This document shows positions 1-9,039 of a stretch of 42,476 bases of DNA, piece by piece. Origin of the DNA: QHWK01 sp035315685 (GTDB taxonomy: Bacteria > Acidobacteriota > Vicinamibacteria > Vicinamibacterales > CAVVIG01); NCBI GenBank assembly GCA_035315685.1, contig DATFXR010000358.1, positions 1 through 42,476 of the forward strand, given 5' to 3'. A program made the position numbers and the translations under genes. Below the pieces are notes generated by a model. It had not been told where the DNA came from and made no database searches. It was given only the letters and a program-made list of their open reading frames with translations. Numbering within the stretch: position 1 is the first letter of the stretch; every line of letters starts with the position of its first letter.

Positions 1-897
1 CTCGACGACTTCGACGACTCCGCTCGCGGGCCGCTGTTCGTCGACATCGTTCGATTCCTGGGCTCGATCGACCTCGCCGCCCGACAGCGCGGCTGGTCGC
101 GCGATCGTGACGCACTCTGGAACCGCTTTCTCGAGGGCTACCGCCGCGGGCTGTCCACTCCTGGCTATCGACCCTCAGAACCCGACATCGTCCGTCAGCT
201 TCGCCGGCGGACGTCCGTGACGCGCGCGGCCTTTCTCGAATGGGCGGAAGGACAGATGCGACCGATGGATCGGGCGACGTCAATGTCGGTGGTCGCGGGC
301 ATGGAGGCGTTCGAGCGTTTCGTTCGCCGCGAGCGTACGGACCTGGCGCCCGGTTACTTTGCCGTTGTACGCGCCGGGTGGCTGAACATCGGCATCGGCA
401 GCGCCGCGACCAGGAAGGTCCTGATCCGCGTGCAAGGCCCCACAGCCGATCCTGAGGACGATGAAGTCCTCGAGGCAAAAGAGGTGACGAACCTCGGCGG
501 TCTCAGCTGCCTCGAGGGGCCGACAGCTCCACCGGCGCTGCGCATCGTCGACGGCGCTCGACAGCTCGGTCGCGTCAAGCACGACATTCTCGCTGTCGGA
601 CCCACGCTGCTGATCGCCGCGGCCGCCGACCGCAGCGAACACTGGCTCGACTGGTGGGTGAACAGCTGGGAGCCGTCCTACCACGAGATTCGCGTCAAAG
701 AGCTCAGGTCTGCCAGGGATCTCGCCGCCATCGCCTACGATGCAGGCGTACAGCTGAGTGCTGGCGAACCGCGCGACATCACCGTGCGGAGACAGGTGCA
801 GTCATCGGTCATGAGACTCGAGGGTCGGCTCAAGAGCGAGACCTCCGCCATCGTCGAGGAACTGCTCGCAGGATGGCGGGAGTTGCGAGGATCGTGA
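1..897 (+). CDS. DUF2252 family protein, 5' end outside the window
   Basis: The frame is open from the first base, so the start lies upstream; the visible part is 298 codons plus TGA. Codons 3-6 (DFDD) followed by a GP and an RFLGS stretch match the DFDE-GP-DL-RL-S core of DUF2252. Codons 131-139 read GIGSAATRK, like the family's VGVGSVGTR glycine loop, and EAKEV at about 158-162 matches its KEA segment. A later IVDGARQL matches the family's RVVEGQRLLQ-type segment. DUF2252 proteins have a kinase-like (aminoglycoside phosphotransferase-like) appearance but no settled biochemical role, so no function is assigned. The gene converges on the lysyl-oxidase-like gene with a 17-base gap. Confidence 0.8.
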   Translation, partial: LDDFDDSARGPLFVDIVRFLGSIDLAARQRGWSRDRDALWNRFLEGYRRGLSTPGYRPSEPDIVRQLRRRTSVTRAAFLEWAEGQMRPMDRATSMSVVAGMEAFERFVRRERTDLAPGYFAVVRAGWLNIGIGSAATRKVLIRVQGPTADPEDDEVLEAKEVTNLGGLSCLEGPTAPPALRIVDGARQLGRVKHDILAVGPTLLIAAAADRSEHWLDWWVNSWEPSYHEIRVKELRSARDLAAIAYDAGVQLSAGEPRDITVRRQVQSSVMRLEGRLKSETSAIVEELLAGWRELRGS

Positions 898-914
898 GGT
901 CGCGAGCGACGCGA

Positions 915-1802
915 TCACTTGATTGGTGGACTGTGCTCGTCGTCGTCGGATGCGGTCGCATTGGCGTCGGGCGTGTTGCCGAGAGGTCCCACCGCTTGCT
1001 TGCCCGGGTGATCAGAGATCGTGACGAGCACCTCGGCGACATTGTCGGCGTAATTCGACTCGGGAAGCATGTGGTAGAGCCCGGTCGCCGGGTCGATCGT
1101 CGCGAATTTCACGTTCTCTCCGGCCTGCGGCACGAACCCCGGATTGACCGTGATCCGCAGAAGGTACTGTCCCGGAGGAATCACCGGCTGGCCATCTCCG
1201 CCGTCGAGCACGAAGTACTGGCCGCCCAGTTTCCACACGTACTCGTCGGCATGGCCGGAGCTGATGCCCTGGTTGCCGGGAATGCCGATCTGTCCGCAGG
1301 CTTTGAACTGCGCGGGACCGGGCGGAATCCCGAAATAGGCCGGCGCCGGCTGCACGTCGATCATGCAGAAGCCGCGTTTGGCGGCGCGCCAGACGAATCC
1401 GCTGTTCGGATCAATCAGCTGATAAAGCGCGTAGTGGCGGAAGTGATAATGGTTGTGGCAGGTCGCGAACTCGTAGAGTCCGTCATTCGCCGCGACATGC
1501 GCGTTCGGATCGCCGAGGTCAAGATCGGCGCCGCCGATGTTTGGCGTGCTGACAGAGAACCGCAGCAGCGCATGCTCGCCCGGCGTCACTTCACCCTCTT
1601 CTACACTGCAGGCCGTCGGCAGGAGATTCTCGACGCGCACGATCCAGTTGTGCGCCAGGATGTCTTGTCGGACGATCAGATTGGGGAGATTGCCCTGCGC
1701 GTGCAGCGCGCGCGGCGCGAACTGCGGCGCAAGCGCTGCGACGAACGTGACAAGCCCCGCGATCCCGATCGAGAACGTGATGCGAGAGACGCGCTGTTTC
1801 AC
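915..1802 (-). CDS. secreted lysyl oxidase-like protein
   Basis: The product has 295 residues. The N-terminus is a signal peptide (hydrophobic residues 8-26, Ala-rich cleavage zone near HAQG at 34-37). Residues 115-120 read CHNHYH, the histidine cluster that binds copper in lysyl oxidases. AKRGFCMID (141-149) aligns with the human LOX segment holding the cofactor lysine (K142 here). GISSGHADEYVW (179-190) aligns with the segment holding the cofactor tyrosine (Y188 here). PPGQYLLRITVNPG and ESNYADN match the conserved C-terminal PGNY-L-V-VNP and ESDYTNN blocks. So both lysine tyrosylquinone precursors and the copper ligands seem present, which suggests an active extracellular copper amine oxidase; its substrate is unknown. 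The Asp/Ser-rich C-terminal tail after about residue 265 looks disordered. It is divergent from the regulator starting at 1986. Confidence 0.8.
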   Translation of the reverse strand: MKQRVSRITFSIGIAGLVTFVAALAPQFAPRALHAQGNLPNLIVRQDILAHNWIVRVENLLPTACSVEEGEVTPGEHALLRFSVSTPNIGGADLDLGDPNAHVAANDGLYEFATCHNHYHFRHYALYQLIDPNSGFVWRAAKRGFCMIDVQPAPAYFGIPPGPAQFKACGQIGIPGNQGISSGHADEYVWKLGGQYFVLDGGDGQPVIPPGQYLLRITVNPGFVPQAGENVKFATIDPATGLYHMLPESNYADNVAEVLVTISDHPGKQAVGPLGNTPDANATASDDDEHSPPIK

Positions 1803-1985
1803 ATCGACCTCCAGGTTTGAAGTGGGCGCTGGTGCGGTTCACAGCGGGGGAGGTGGCGCACTATAACGCAACTGCGACGGTGTTGAAAGCAGCAGTCGCG
1901 CGCGCCTTTACGTGTTCCTGATTTCAGGTCGCCCTTCGCCAAAACCAGATCTGACGAAATCGAGGCAAACCCAAGCACCGGCACA
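1803..1985. promoter_or_regulatory. divergent intergenic region
   Basis: These 183 bases separate the lysyl-oxidase-like gene (leftward) from the CadC-like regulator (rightward). On the minus strand TATAGT (complement of 1860-1865) is a plausible -10 for the oxidase, with only a weak TTTCAA-like -35 upstream. No clear rightward promoter or operator palindrome was seen. Confidence 0.3.
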
Positions 1986-2525
1986 ATGACCGGGAGCGAT
2001 GGAATGTATGATCGACAGGTGGCTGGTCGGCTCGTGAGGTTCGGTTCGCATTCGCTCGACTTCCGTACGGGCACCTTGCGGCGAGGAGTGCATCGCGGCG
2101 CGTTGCAGTCCCAACCGGCGCAGCTCCTGATGCTTCTCGTCCAGCGCGCCGGCGAGCTCGTCACGCGCGAGGAGATCCGCGGGCACCTCTGGCCCGACAG
2201 CGTCGTCGATAACGACCAGAATATCAATTTTGCGATCCGTCAAATCCGCGTGGCGCTCGGGCCCGATGCCTCGCTGGTTCAAACGGTTCCACGGCGCGGG
2301 TACCGCTTCATCGGCGACGTCAGTGGCGCATCGGCGGAGAGGTTGATGAGTGCGACACGGGGGGGCGCTGCCGTGGCGTCGCTGTCGGCCGCGCTCTCGG
2401 TCGGATTTGCGGCGGGCATTCTGATGCGCAGCGGACCCACCGGACAGTTCGTGTACGACCATCTGGTCCATCCCGACCGGTGTCCGTACATTCGAATGCT
2501 GCTCCCGACTCACCGAAACTCATAA
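1986..2525 (+). CDS. CadC/ToxR-like winged-helix regulator, short form
   Basis: The product has 179 residues. Residues ~14-110 form an OmpR/PhoB-type winged helix: VRFGSHSLDF start, a LVTREEIRGHLW helix, a NINFAIRQIRVALG recognition helix and the wing VQTVPRRGYRFIG. After it comes one hydrophobic segment (about 125-145, rich in Ala/Ser/Val/Gly) and a short tail, so it could be a membrane-tethered regulator without the usual TPR or TolB-like sensor half. An alternative in-frame ATG lies six codons in. The ADOP permease follows after 42 bases on the same strand, so the pair may be co-transcribed. The target is unknown. Confidence 0.7.
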   Translation: MTGSDGMYDRQVAGRLVRFGSHSLDFRTGTLRRGVHRGALQSQPAQLLMLLVQRAGELVTREEIRGHLWPDSVVDNDQNINFAIRQIRVALGPDASLVQTVPRRGYRFIGDVSGASAERLMSATRGGAAVASLSAALSVGFAAGILMRSGPTGQFVYDHLVHPDRCPYIRMLLPTHRNS

Positions 2526-2567
2526 GAACTCATCGAACTGCGCCGCTCCGGCCGCGTCGATTGCGAC

Positions 2568-4961
2568 ATGCGGCTCGCCATTCGAAGTCTCATCCGTCGT
2601 CCCGCGCTCGTCGTCACCATCGTCGGCATGCTCACCATTGCGCTCGCGTTCGTCATCGCGAGCCTGGGCGTGCTGAACGGCCTGCTGATTCAGCCGTACC
2701 AGTACCCCAAGCTGGGACAGTTGCTCTTGATCCGCGACTCGAAGCCGGCCGAAGGGGCACATCAAGGCCATGCCATCGCGTCCGCAGATTTCATCGATGT
2801 GCGACAAACCGTCTCCGCCTTTTCGGCCGTCACCGGATGGCAGGCCGTGCCGGCCGTCATCACCAGTGGGGGCGCCGATCCGGAGCGCGTCCAGGCGCTG
2901 GCCGTGACCGCGAACTTCTTCGCGACGCTCGGCATCAGGCCGATTCTCGGCCGGGATTTCACGGCAGACGCCGACACGTCCGGCCACGACGATGTCGTTC
3001 TGTTCAGTAGGCGTTTTTGGACGAGTCGACTCGGCGGCGACGCCTCCAGCGTCGGACGCGTCGTCGGGTTCAACGGGCGGCCGACAACCGTCATCGGCAT
3101 CGTCCGCGACGAGGACTGCTACCCGCCGGGCGTCGATGCGTGGGTCCCGCTCGTCTTTTCGGCGTCGGACGCGTCGGAACGCGCCCTGCAGCGGATCGCG
3201 GCGATCGGCAGACTTCGTGACGGCGCCACCGATCTGGAGGCGCGAGCCCAGCTGACGGCGCTTTCGAACGTGCTCAGTGCGCGATACCCGGCGACGAACC
3301 ACGGCCGCGGCTTCGATCTCCTGGCGCTGCGCCGCGAGCAGTACGAGTTCACGGCGTCGCTCTTTCTGTTCGTTCAGGCGGCCGCGCTCCTTGTTTTTCT
3401 CATGGCCGTCATCAACGTCAACAACCTGCTGGTTGCGCGGACACTGAACCGGCGTCAGGAGCTCGCGATTCGCGCGATGCTCGGCGCGCGTGCAACGCGT
3501 GTCGTCGCGGTCGTCTTGTGCGAGGTGGCGGTGCTGACCACTGCCGCCGGCGCAGCCGGCGCGCTGTTCGCGCCTGGCGTCATGGAACTGATTCGCGCGA
3601 GTCTGCCCGGAGGAATCGCGCGATGGATTGCAGGGTGGTCGTCACTTCGTGTCGATGCGCTATCGTTCGGCGCCGGCGCTCTCATCGCGCTGGGTGCCGC
3701 AATCGGACTGAGTGTGACCGTCGGGCTCGCCGCAATACGCGCAGTCGGCGCGATCCACGAAAGCGCCCGCGTGACGCGACGCACGGTGTGGGGGCGGAGA
3801 GTGCTCATCGGCGCGCAGGTTGGACTCACCGCGGCCCTGCTGCTCGCCGGGACGGTGATGACCGCAGGTTTCTCGCGGCTGTCTGCGGCGTTTGCCTCAC
3901 TCTCACCGACACAGCTCCTCCGGTTCACCTTGACGCTCCCGGAAGCGCGCTATCCAGACGCAATCCGATTGGGCGCATTTCATCAGGCGCTCCTCGCAGC
4001 CATCAACGAATTGCCGGAGGTCGAGACGGCAGCGCTCATCCGCAACGAACCGGCGAGCAACGTTCCCAACCCGGTCGTGCCCTTTCAACAGGAGGAAGGC
4101 CCGATCCAGCAACCGAGCGAGCAACCTCGGATCGACGTCGAAGTCGTTTCTGCAACGGCATTCGCAGCGCTGCGCCTCAGCGTACTCGCCGGCCGAGGAC
4201 TCGCCGACTCAGACAGCATCGACAGCCCGCACGTGGCGGTCGTCAGCAATACCGCCGCCCGCCGCTTCTGGAGCGACCGCAGCCCTGTCGGCGCATCCGT
4301 TCGACTCGGAAATGAGCGCCAACCGATTCGCATCGTCGGCGTTGTCTCGGACTTCACGTTGAACTGGTACGACCCCGAAATGCGGCCGATCCTCTACCTT
4401 CCGGATGCGCAGGCGCCAGCGCGGACGACCGCCGTCATCGTTCGCACCCGAACCGATCCGTTGGCCATCGCGCGGCGCGTTCGCGCTGCTGTCGCGCACC
4501 TCGACGATCGTCAGCCGGTGTCTGAACTCGAGCCGCTCAGCGCCTCCATCGCCGACTCGCTATCGCCTGTTCGGGTCATCCAGCGTCTGCTGTTATTTGC
4601 TGCGGCCCTGGCCGCGTTCCTGGCCGGAGCGGGAATCTATGGCGTTCTCGCGCAGTGGGTTGTAAACCGCGCTCGAGAGCTCGGGGTGCGGCTCGCGCTT
4701 GGCGCGACGCGTGGCTCGATTGCTCGGCTGGTACTGCGTGAGGCGCTGATGACGTCGGGGTTCGGCGCAGCTGCCGGAACATTGCTCGCCGTTGCTGCTG
4801 TGCGCGCAGCTGCCGGCGTACTGTTTGGCGTTCCGTCGATAGACGTCAACGCCGTCGTTTCCGTGGCGGCAGGCGTCCTGGGTCTCACGATCGTGGCGTC
4901 AGTCGGGCCTGCGCGCCGCGCCGCAAGAGTCGATGTCGCTCAGCTGCTGCGCTTCGAGTAG
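2568..4961 (+). CDS. ABC transporter permease of the MacB/FtsX duplicated orphan type (ADOP)
   Basis: The product has 797 residues. It has a MacB-like layout in duplicate: N-terminal TM (about 15-40), a large periplasmic MacB_PCD-type domain (about 45-255), three TMs with the ELAIRAMLGA motif (FtsX domain, about 260-395), another TM near 410, a second periplasmic domain (about 430-640), and a final FtsX domain with RELGVRLALGATRGS. That is the usual layout and length of acidobacterial ADOP permeases, which are encoded without a partner ATPase. Substrate unknown; MacB relatives export peptides, lipoproteins or macrolides. It follows the short CadC-like regulator. The ATG at 2568 puts the basic MRLAIRSLIRRP just ahead of the first TM, as expected. 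Confidence 0.85.
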   Translation: MRLAIRSLIRRPALVVTIVGMLTIALAFVIASLGVLNGLLIQPYQYPKLGQLLLIRDSKPAEGAHQGHAIASADFIDVRQTVSAFSAVTGWQAVPAVITSGGADPERVQALAVTANFFATLGIRPILGRDFTADADTSGHDDVVLFSRRFWTSRLGGDASSVGRVVGFNGRPTTVIGIVRDEDCYPPGVDAWVPLVFSASDASERALQRIAAIGRLRDGATDLEARAQLTALSNVLSARYPATNHGRGFDLLALRREQYEFTASLFLFVQAAALLVFLMAVINVNNLLVARTLNRRQELAIRAMLGARATRVVAVVLCEVAVLTTAAGAAGALFAPGVMELIRASLPGGIARWIAGWSSLRVDALSFGAGALIALGAAIGLSVTVGLAAIRAVGAIHESARVTRRTVWGRRVLIGAQVGLTAALLLAGTVMTAGFSRLSAAFASLSPTQLLRFTLTLPEARYPDAIRLGAFHQALLAAINELPEVETAALIRNEPASNVPNPVVPFQQEEGPIQQPSEQPRIDVEVVSATAFAALRLSVLAGRGLADSDSIDSPHVAVVSNTAARRFWSDRSPVGASVRLGNERQPIRIVGVVSDFTLNWYDPEMRPILYLPDAQAPARTTAVIVRTRTDPLAIARRVRAAVAHLDDRQPVSELEPLSASIADSLSPVRVIQRLLLFAAALAAFLAGAGIYGVLAQWVVNRARELGVRLALGATRGSIARLVLREALMTSGFGAAAGTLLAVAAVRAAAGVLFGVPSIDVNAVVSVAAGVLGLTIVASVGPARRAARVDVAQLLRFE

Positions 4962-5033
4962 CTTCAACTGTCGAATGAGTTCCACACACAGCGGACGCGA
5001 CAATGTACGACACCGAACAATCCGGCGACATGT

Positions 5034-5444
5034 TCATCGACTGGATCCAATCGAACGCAGGCCGTCGACGAGCCGGTCGAGATCGGTGCTCGTCGAGTAC
5101 ACATATGCGGACGCACGAACCGCTTCGGTGACGCCGAACCGTTTCAGCAGGGGAAGTGCCGCCATGTCGCCGGCTCGGACGGCGACACCGCGGCGATCGA
5201 GCTGCGAGGCAACAGAGTCGGCGGCGACGCCACGAACGACGAAGGTGAATACCGGTACACGTCGCTCCGAGCGCATCGAGCCAATCACGCGGACGTCGGG
5301 CAGCTCTCGCAGGCGTGCGAGGCCGTGCGTCGCCAGCGCCTCGTCATGGTGACGGATGGCATTGTGGCCGACGCGGTCGAACAGGCGCATCGCTGCTGCC
5401 AGTCCAACCGGCCCGGCGACTCCTGATGTTCGTACAGCTGTCAC
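5034..5444 (-). pseudogene. class V aminotransferase (cysteine desulfurase-like), C-terminal remnant
   Basis: An open frame of 136 codons matches only the C-terminal small domain of SufS-like class V aminotransferases. TSGVAGPVGLAAAM resembles the family's GTPN-AG-GL-AAI segment, RRGVAVRAGDMAALPLLKRFGV resembles the REGIAVRAGHHCAQPLM region, and RASAYVYSTSTDLDRLVDGL is the usual ending. The PLP-binding large domain, with its catalytic lysine, is missing. The reading frame begins with GTG inside a GTGA overlapping the stop of the upstream ADOP gene, so the remnant could still be translated by coupling. I read it as the product of a deletion that removed the 5' two thirds; a free-standing function is unlikely. 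Confidence 0.7.
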
Positions 5445-7825
5445 GCTTTCAATGCGGCGACTGGATCGATGCGCGCAGCACGCTGAGCCGGCACGTAGCC
5501 CGCCAGCAACGCCGCCACGCCGAGCATTGCCGCCGCTGCGGCGATGAGCCGCGGCTCGATACCGCCGCTCGCGAACAGCACCGAAGACAGCAGGCGAGAG
5601 ACGAATATCGCGCCAGCTGTGCCTCCGGCCAGCCCCAGGGCAATCGCACTCAATTCGGAGGCGAGCGCTGAACGGACGACCTCTGCGGATCGCGCGCCCA
5701 ATGCGATCCGGATGCCGATCTCGTGCGTCCGTCGCGACATCGAGAAGGCGCTGATCGCGTAGACGCCGATCAACGCCAACAGCAAGCTTGACAGGCCGGC
5801 AATCTCGATGAGACCGGTGCTGAACCGGCGAGAGCCGGTGGAGGCGGCGAGCACATCGGCCATCGACCGCATGCTCGATGCGGCGACGTCCTTGTCGAGC
5901 CGACGCACCTGCCCCCGCACGGCGTCGGCGACGAGCATCGGATCGTTGGCAGTCCGAACGACCCAGTACATCCGTGCCGCGACGAACTGCGCCTGTCCAG
6001 CCGGCATCTGCCGAAGGGGAACGTACAGATCCGCGGTCGCGGCGGCATCGAGGCCGAACTGCTTGACATCGTCACAGACGCCGACGATCTCGAGCGCGTC
6101 GCGGCCGACCAGGATGTGCTCCCCGATGGCAGCCGCGTGTGGCCATTCACGATCAGCGAGCGTGCGGCTGATCACGGCGACTCGCCTGGTGCCGTCGCGG
6201 TCGGTATCGTCGAATTCGCGTCCGCGCAGGCCGATCCCCATCACCCGGAAATATCCCGGCATCACAATCCTGTAGTGAGCCTGCGGAACCTCGTTGGGCG
6301 GCGGTTCCGGCCGGCCGACGCCGCGGTAGTCCTGCGTGGAGAGCAGGCCGCTCAACGGTTGTAACGAAATCGCCGACACTTCTCGAACGCGTGGTAAGCC
6401 GCTGAGGTTCGTGTGCAGCGTGTCGGCGAACGTATTGATCTCGATCGGCGTGCTATATCGCACAGGAGGAAGAGCGAGCTGCACCGACAGCACGTTCCCG
6501 GCTTCGAACCCGGGACTAATTGCCTGCAGCTGGCTGAAGCTCCTCACGGTGAGGAGCATTGCCACGAGCAGCATCAGTGCGGCCGCGACCTGCACCGCCA
6601 CGAATGCTCGGCGCAAGCGGCCGTGCGCGGGATTTCCCGGGCTCGCGCGCAGGCCATCCGTGAGTCCGGCGGCGGACTCGTTCGAAAACAACCAGGCCGG
6701 TGCCACGCCGCACACCAGAGCCGCGCAGGCCGTTGCAGCAACCGCGAAGAGCACGACCCGCGGTGTCAGGCCGATGTCTTCGAACCGGGGCAGCGTCGAT
6801 CCGCCCCACCATACGAGGACGCGCGCCAGGCCGCGACCGAGGAAGAGTCCCGCGATCCCGCCCAACCCGACCAGCAGGGAAGTCTCACGCAGGAGCTGCG
6901 CTGCGATGCGGCGTCGAGTGGCGCCGAGCGCGACGCGCAGGCTGAATTCGCGGCGCCGTGACGACAGGGTCACGAGCAGGAGATTCGCAATGTTGGCGCA
7001 GGCCACGAACAGCAGGAGTCCCACCGCGCCGAGCAGCGTCAACAACAACGGCCGGGCGTCGCCGACAATCTCGCGATCCAGCGGAAACAGGTTCACGCCG
7101 AGCTTCTTCGCGTTGGTATCCGGGTAGTCGTGCCGGAGCCGCGCGCCGATCGCGTCGAGATTGGCCGTCGCCGCCGCGAGCGATACGCCCGGCTTCAGCC
7201 GCGCGACGACGCGAAGGAAGCCGGCTCCACGATCCGACCGGCGGGGATCGGTCTCGATCGCAAGCGGAACCGCGATCTCGGCATCCCGAAATGGAAACGT
7301 GAAACCCGACGGCAGCACGCCGACGATCGAGTACGCGGTGCCGTTCAAGGCGACCGGCTGCCCGAGGATCTGCGGATCCGCACCAAAACGTCGTTGCCAG
7401 AGCCGATGGGTCAGCACCGCGACCTGCCGGCGCGCATCGTCGCCGGCGATCGTGCGTCCGAGTGCGGCGCTGACGCCGGCGACGTCGAAAAACGCCGGGT
7501 CGACACGGATGCCTTCGAGCCGCTCCGCGTCGCCGGTACCGGTCAGGTTCGCGGTCCAGTTGACGAACGGTGCGAGACCGTCGAGCACGCTGTTCTGCTC
7601 GCGATAGTCGAAGAGGTCGAGTGCCGAAAACGGCGCCCGATCGCGCTCGACGCGCGCGTTCCACATCCACACCAGCCGCTCGGGATCGCGCACCGGCAGC
7701 GCGCGGACGATAACCGCCTCGACGACCGCGTACACCGCAGTCGCGGCGGCGATCCCGCACGCGACGATGCACACTACCGCGATGGCGACAAGCCGGTGGC
7801 GGCGCCAGTACGCTGAGACTCCCAT
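5441..7825 (-). CDS. ABC transporter permease of the MacB/FtsX duplicated orphan type (ADOP)
   Basis: The product has 794 residues, with the same duplicated layout as the permease at 2568: N-terminal TM (13-40), a MacB_PCD-type periplasmic domain, an FtsX block with RREFSLRVALGATRRRI near 290-305, a second periplasmic domain and a C-terminal FtsX block with RTHEIGIRIALGARSAEV. It ends PAQRAARIDPVAALKA, the classic MacB-type terminus. No ATPase gene is adjacent. The two ADOPs differ clearly in sequence, so they are not a recent duplication. Its stop overlaps the GTG of the aminotransferase remnant. It shares a 51-base divergent spacer with chrB, where a good sigma70-like promoter points into it. 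Confidence 0.85.
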   Translation of the reverse strand: MGVSAYWRRHRLVAIAVVCIVACGIAAATAVYAVVEAVIVRALPVRDPERLVWMWNARVERDRAPFSALDLFDYREQNSVLDGLAPFVNWTANLTGTGDAERLEGIRVDPAFFDVAGVSAALGRTIAGDDARRQVAVLTHRLWQRRFGADPQILGQPVALNGTAYSIVGVLPSGFTFPFRDAEIAVPLAIETDPRRSDRGAGFLRVVARLKPGVSLAAATANLDAIGARLRHDYPDTNAKKLGVNLFPLDREIVGDARPLLLTLLGAVGLLLFVACANIANLLLVTLSSRRREFSLRVALGATRRRIAAQLLRETSLLVGLGGIAGLFLGRGLARVLVWWGGSTLPRFEDIGLTPRVVLFAVAATACAALVCGVAPAWLFSNESAAGLTDGLRASPGNPAHGRLRRAFVAVQVAAALMLLVAMLLTVRSFSQLQAISPGFEAGNVLSVQLALPPVRYSTPIEINTFADTLHTNLSGLPRVREVSAISLQPLSGLLSTQDYRGVGRPEPPPNEVPQAHYRIVMPGYFRVMGIGLRGREFDDTDRDGTRRVAVISRTLADREWPHAAAIGEHILVGRDALEIVGVCDDVKQFGLDAAATADLYVPLRQMPAGQAQFVAARMYWVVRTANDPMLVADAVRGQVRRLDKDVAASSMRSMADVLAASTGSRRFSTGLIEIAGLSSLLLALIGVYAISAFSMSRRTHEIGIRIALGARSAEVVRSALASELSAIALGLAGGTAGAIFVSRLLSSVLFASGGIEPRLIAAAAAMLGVAALLAGYVPAQRAARIDPVAALKA

Positions 7826-7835
7826 GCGCGCGACA

Positions 7836-7864
7836 TATTAACTGTGTTATAGTTGTTACGTCAA
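7836..7864 (-). promoter_or_regulatory. sigma70-like promoter for the ADOP permease in the chrB divergent spacer
   Basis: On the minus strand TTGACG (complement of 7859-7864) is followed by exactly 17 bases and then TTAATA (complement of 7836-7841), just upstream of the ATG at 7825. The spacer is AT-rich in a GC-rich genome. A TATAGT at 7848-7853 could serve as a -10 for chrB in the other direction, but I see no matching -35. Confidence 0.5.
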
Positions 7865-7876
7865 TAAGATACGCAT

Positions 7877-8926
7877 GTGACTGGCTCAGCTTCGGACCGC
7901 GAGTGGCTGTTGCTCCTCTACTTCCTGCCCGCGACGCACGCGCACGCGCGCGTCCAGGCATGGCGTCGCCTGCAGAAGGTCGGCGCCGTCCTGTTGAAGA
8001 ACTCGGCCTATGCGCTGCCTGGCACGTCGGAATCGCGTGAGGATTTCGAATGGATCAAACACGAGATCGTCGCCGCCGGAGGACAGGCGATCGTCCTCGT
8101 CGCGAGAGCGCCGGACTCTCCAACGTTCGCCGACATCGTCGCCACGTTCCGCGCGGCTCGCGCCCGTGACTTCGAGACGTTGGCCGGCGAAGCCGCTCGG
8201 ATTCTCGAGCGCGTCTCGAAGACGCGCCGCGACGGCGGTCGACGCGAGCTGACGCAGCGCGTGCGACGGCTGCGGGAGCGATTCGAGGACGCGGTCCGGC
8301 TGGATTTTTTCGACGCCCCGCAGCGAGAGCAGACCGCCGCCCTGCTCGTGAAACTCGACCAGCACACAGGAAGGAAACCGCCGATGGCCGAATCGCCAAA
8401 AACCCCCGTCGACCGCGCTCAATACAAGGGCCGGCTGTGGCTCACGAGACCGCACCCGGGCGTCGATCGCATGTCGTCTGCGTGGCTGATCCAGCGTGTC
8501 ATCGACTCGAAGGCGCGTTTCGCGTTCGGCGATCCGGGCAAACAGCCCGACGCGATTCCATTCGATACCTTCCAGGCCGAGTTCGGACACCACGGGCCGC
8601 ACTGCACCTTCGAGACCTTGTGCGAGCGTTTCGCGATCGCTGATCCAGCGATCCAACGCATCGGGCGCATCGTCCACGATCTCGATTTGAAGGAGAACAC
8701 CTACGCCGAGCCCGAAGCGGCAACCATCGGTCGGCTCGTCGATGGCCTGCGGCGCGCCGGGCACGACGACGACGCGCTGCTCCGCTCGGGGATGCAACTA
8801 TTCGAGGCGCTGTTTCAATCGATGGCTGGCGCTGCCGCCGCCGTCACTCCAGCGCCGACGCCGCGCGAGAAACGGGTCGGACGAGGACGCGCGTCCGCCG
8901 CTCGACCGAAAGGCAAGCGGTCTTGA
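7877..8926 (+). CDS. chrB: chromate resistance protein ChrB
   Basis: The product has 349 residues. The N-terminal half (about 8-165) is the ChrB N-terminal domain, starting WLLLLYFLPATHAHARVQAW and containing RLQKVGAVLLKNSAYALP and a long Arg-rich helical region. The C-terminal half (about 182-312) is the ChrB domain: LWLTRPHPGVDRMSSAWLI, HHGPHCTFETLCERF and IGRIVHDLDLKENTYAEPE are its conserved blocks. A Lys/Arg-rich tail follows. In proteobacteria ChrB is linked to chromate sensing or resistance beside the transporter ChrA; no chrA is visible here, so partner and inducer are open. The GTG at 7877 is chosen because the in-line ATG two bases earlier runs straight into TGA. It is divergent from the ADOP gene. 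Confidence 0.85.
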   Translation: MTGSASDREWLLLLYFLPATHAHARVQAWRRLQKVGAVLLKNSAYALPGTSESREDFEWIKHEIVAAGGQAIVLVARAPDSPTFADIVATFRAARARDFETLAGEAARILERVSKTRRDGGRRELTQRVRRLRERFEDAVRLDFFDAPQREQTAALLVKLDQHTGRKPPMAESPKTPVDRAQYKGRLWLTRPHPGVDRMSSAWLIQRVIDSKARFAFGDPGKQPDAIPFDTFQAEFGHHGPHCTFETLCERFAIADPAIQRIGRIVHDLDLKENTYAEPEAATIGRLVDGLRRAGHDDDALLRSGMQLFEALFQSMAGAAAAVTPAPTPREKRVGRGRASAARPKGKRS

Positions 8927-8963
8927 AGCCTGGACGAGGACAATTCGACGAGCGGACGGTTTC

Positions 8964-8981
8964 ACCGTCACGTGTGACGGT
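8964..8981. terminator. hairpin between convergent genes
   Basis: ACCGTCA (8964-8970), loop CGTG and TGACGGT (8975-8981) form a perfect 7-base-pair stem in the 113-base gap between the convergent chrB and propeller genes. There is no T-run on either side, so it would be at best a pause or protective hairpin and not a canonical intrinsic terminator. Confidence 0.35.
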
Positions 8982-9039
8982 CGTCACGAGTGCGACTCGG
9001 CGAACTCTCGCTGGGCCGGCATTCACGGCAAGGCCGGAC

